Below, piece after piece: positions 63,430-64,000 of a DNA stretch of 64,000 nt (position 1 is the stretch's first letter; every line of letters starts with the position of its first letter). The notes below the pieces were generated by a model that worked only from the letters and a program-made list of their open reading frames with translations, searched no databases and had not been told where the DNA came from. This DNA is from Arthrobacter alpinus (GTDB taxonomy: Bacteria; Actinomycetota; Actinomycetes; Actinomycetales; Micrococcaceae): assembly GCF_001445575.1 (NCBI RefSeq), contig NZ_CP013200.1:1054001-1118000 (forward strand), read 5' to 3'. Both the position numbers and the translations under genes were made by a program.

Positions 63430-64000
63430 GTGGCGCAGTTGGGTGGGCTGGTCCGCGGCGTGACGTGGACCCCTGAGGGGCCGGCGCTGTCCCTCACCAC
63501 GGACGACGGCGATGCGCGGCTGCCTCTTGTGCCCGGGCAGTGGCTGAGGTTTGAGGTGCTTTCGGGTGATGGAGTACCGGCCAGATACTGTCTGGGCTTC
63601 TCCCGGGTCGAGGAGTCGGGTCAGCCGCAACACTTCCCGTGCCCTTCGGGTCAGGGTGCCGAGCGCGGCTTCCAGTGCGGCGCCTGCTTTGCCAAGGACC
63701 AGATGCGGCTCATGCATGACTTCCATCGCAGCGGTCAGGGCTCACCGGGCCTGAAGGCGTACTTGTCGACGCAGCACTGGCTGTACATTGCCACGTTTGC
63801 GGACGGCACCACAAAGGTGGGCACAGCGTCTGAACGGAGTAAGTGGAGCCGCCTTGCCGAGCAAGGCGCGCTCGTTGCCCGTTACGTGGCCAGGGCCCAG
63901 GACGGCTCGGTGGTGCGGCACTTGGAAGACGCCGTTTCCACCAATCTACCGCCCACCCAGTTTGTGCGTGGTGCCGCAAAGTTCGCAGCACTCCTGCATC
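63430..64000 (+). CDS. DUF2797-family protein, 3' end outside the window
   Basis: GTG 63430 starts 5 bp after the CitE-like stop and the frame is open to the right edge (190 codons seen). The sequence has HFPCPSGQGAERGFQCGACF (Cys cluster), TQHWLYIATFADGTTKVGTA and SERSKWSRLAEQGALVARYV, the GIY-YIG-like arrangement of DUF2797 proteins. Members are common in actinobacteria and have no assigned function. Probably cotranscribed with the lyase gene. Confidence 0.8.
   Translation, partial: MAQLGGLVRGVTWTPEGPALSLTTDDGDARLPLVPGQWLRFEVLSGDGVPARYCLGFSRVEESGQPQHFPCPSGQGAERGFQCGACFAKDQMRLMHDFHRSGQGSPGLKAYLSTQHWLYIATFADGTTKVGTASERSKWSRLAEQGALVARYVARAQDGSVVRHLEDAVSTNLPPTQFVRGAAKFAALLH

Overview
The window is one continuous piece of a high-G+C Gram-positive (actinobacterial) chromosome, most likely from an Arthrobacter-type member of the Micrococcaceae. 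This is inferred from the gene complement (secreted Rpf with LysM, 'sunset' domain proteins, fused PutA, CatR-type Fur next to a catalase, full kdpFABCDE), the frequent GTG starts and the dense use of long intergenic hairpins. No rRNA, insertion sequence, prophage or CRISPR array was found. Three tRNA genes are present (Tyr, Thr, Met). Both window edges cut a gene.

Layout. 1-4.5 kb: the 3' part of a zinc-finger membrane protein, an amino-acid permease, an MpaB-type oxygenase and a DUF2461 protein. 4.6-8.0 kb: an oxidative-stress block, a Fur-type regulator with a perfect palindromic operator candidate and katA, facing an ankyrin protein and a degenerate HIT-like protein. 8.1-14.7 kb: a histidine phosphatase overlapping a NarL-type two-component system, then a 1158-residue secreted M66-like metalloprotease. 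14.7-24.1 kb: VOC protein, YajQ, tRNA-Tyr, small membrane proteins, a 246-bp tandem duplication that hits a sunset-domain gene remnant, thioredoxin, a monooxygenase-like protein, a WXG/C2-protease gene with a frameshift plus a lipoprotein, an AlkA-like glycosylase and a DUF2975/HTH pair. 24.1-34.2 kb: LysR plus ArsB/NhaD-type permease diverging from putA; a P-loop kinase/AraC/VOC operon; the cbs-metB operon. 34.2-37.8 kb: rpf with a long leader, an amidohydrolase and an SDR. 38.0-45.8 kb: kdpFABCDE. 45.9-53.7 kb: MFS exporter, a 51-bp tandem hairpin array, MOSC protein, DEAD-box helicase with a structured leader, tRNA-Thr and tRNA-Met, an NAD(P)-binding protein and a Na+/H+ antiporter. 53.9-59.0 kb: a sulfonate-type ABC transporter with a frameshifted TauD and a DszA/NtaA-type monooxygenase. 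59.0-64.0 kb: a possible small zinc-ribbon gene, a membrane-patatin fusion, a CitE-like lyase and the start of a DUF2797 protein.

How it works together. Several blocks are coherent units: peroxide defence (Fur, katA, ankyrin), high-affinity K+ uptake with its own KdpDE sensor pair, proline catabolism with a divergent LysR, transsulfuration, and organosulfur scavenging. Two genes (C2 protease 20570-21963 and tauD 55206-56143) need one frame correction each; whether these are real mutations or sequence errors cannot be settled here.

The most unusual non-coding features are a set of long, nearly perfect hairpins in gene junctions, three of which share an AATGTT/AACATT core; the 51-bp hairpin array; the nested palindrome after rpf; an 11-bp spaced CGTAAA repeat before kdpF; and two adjacent tRNAs with A instead of T at the first T-loop position.
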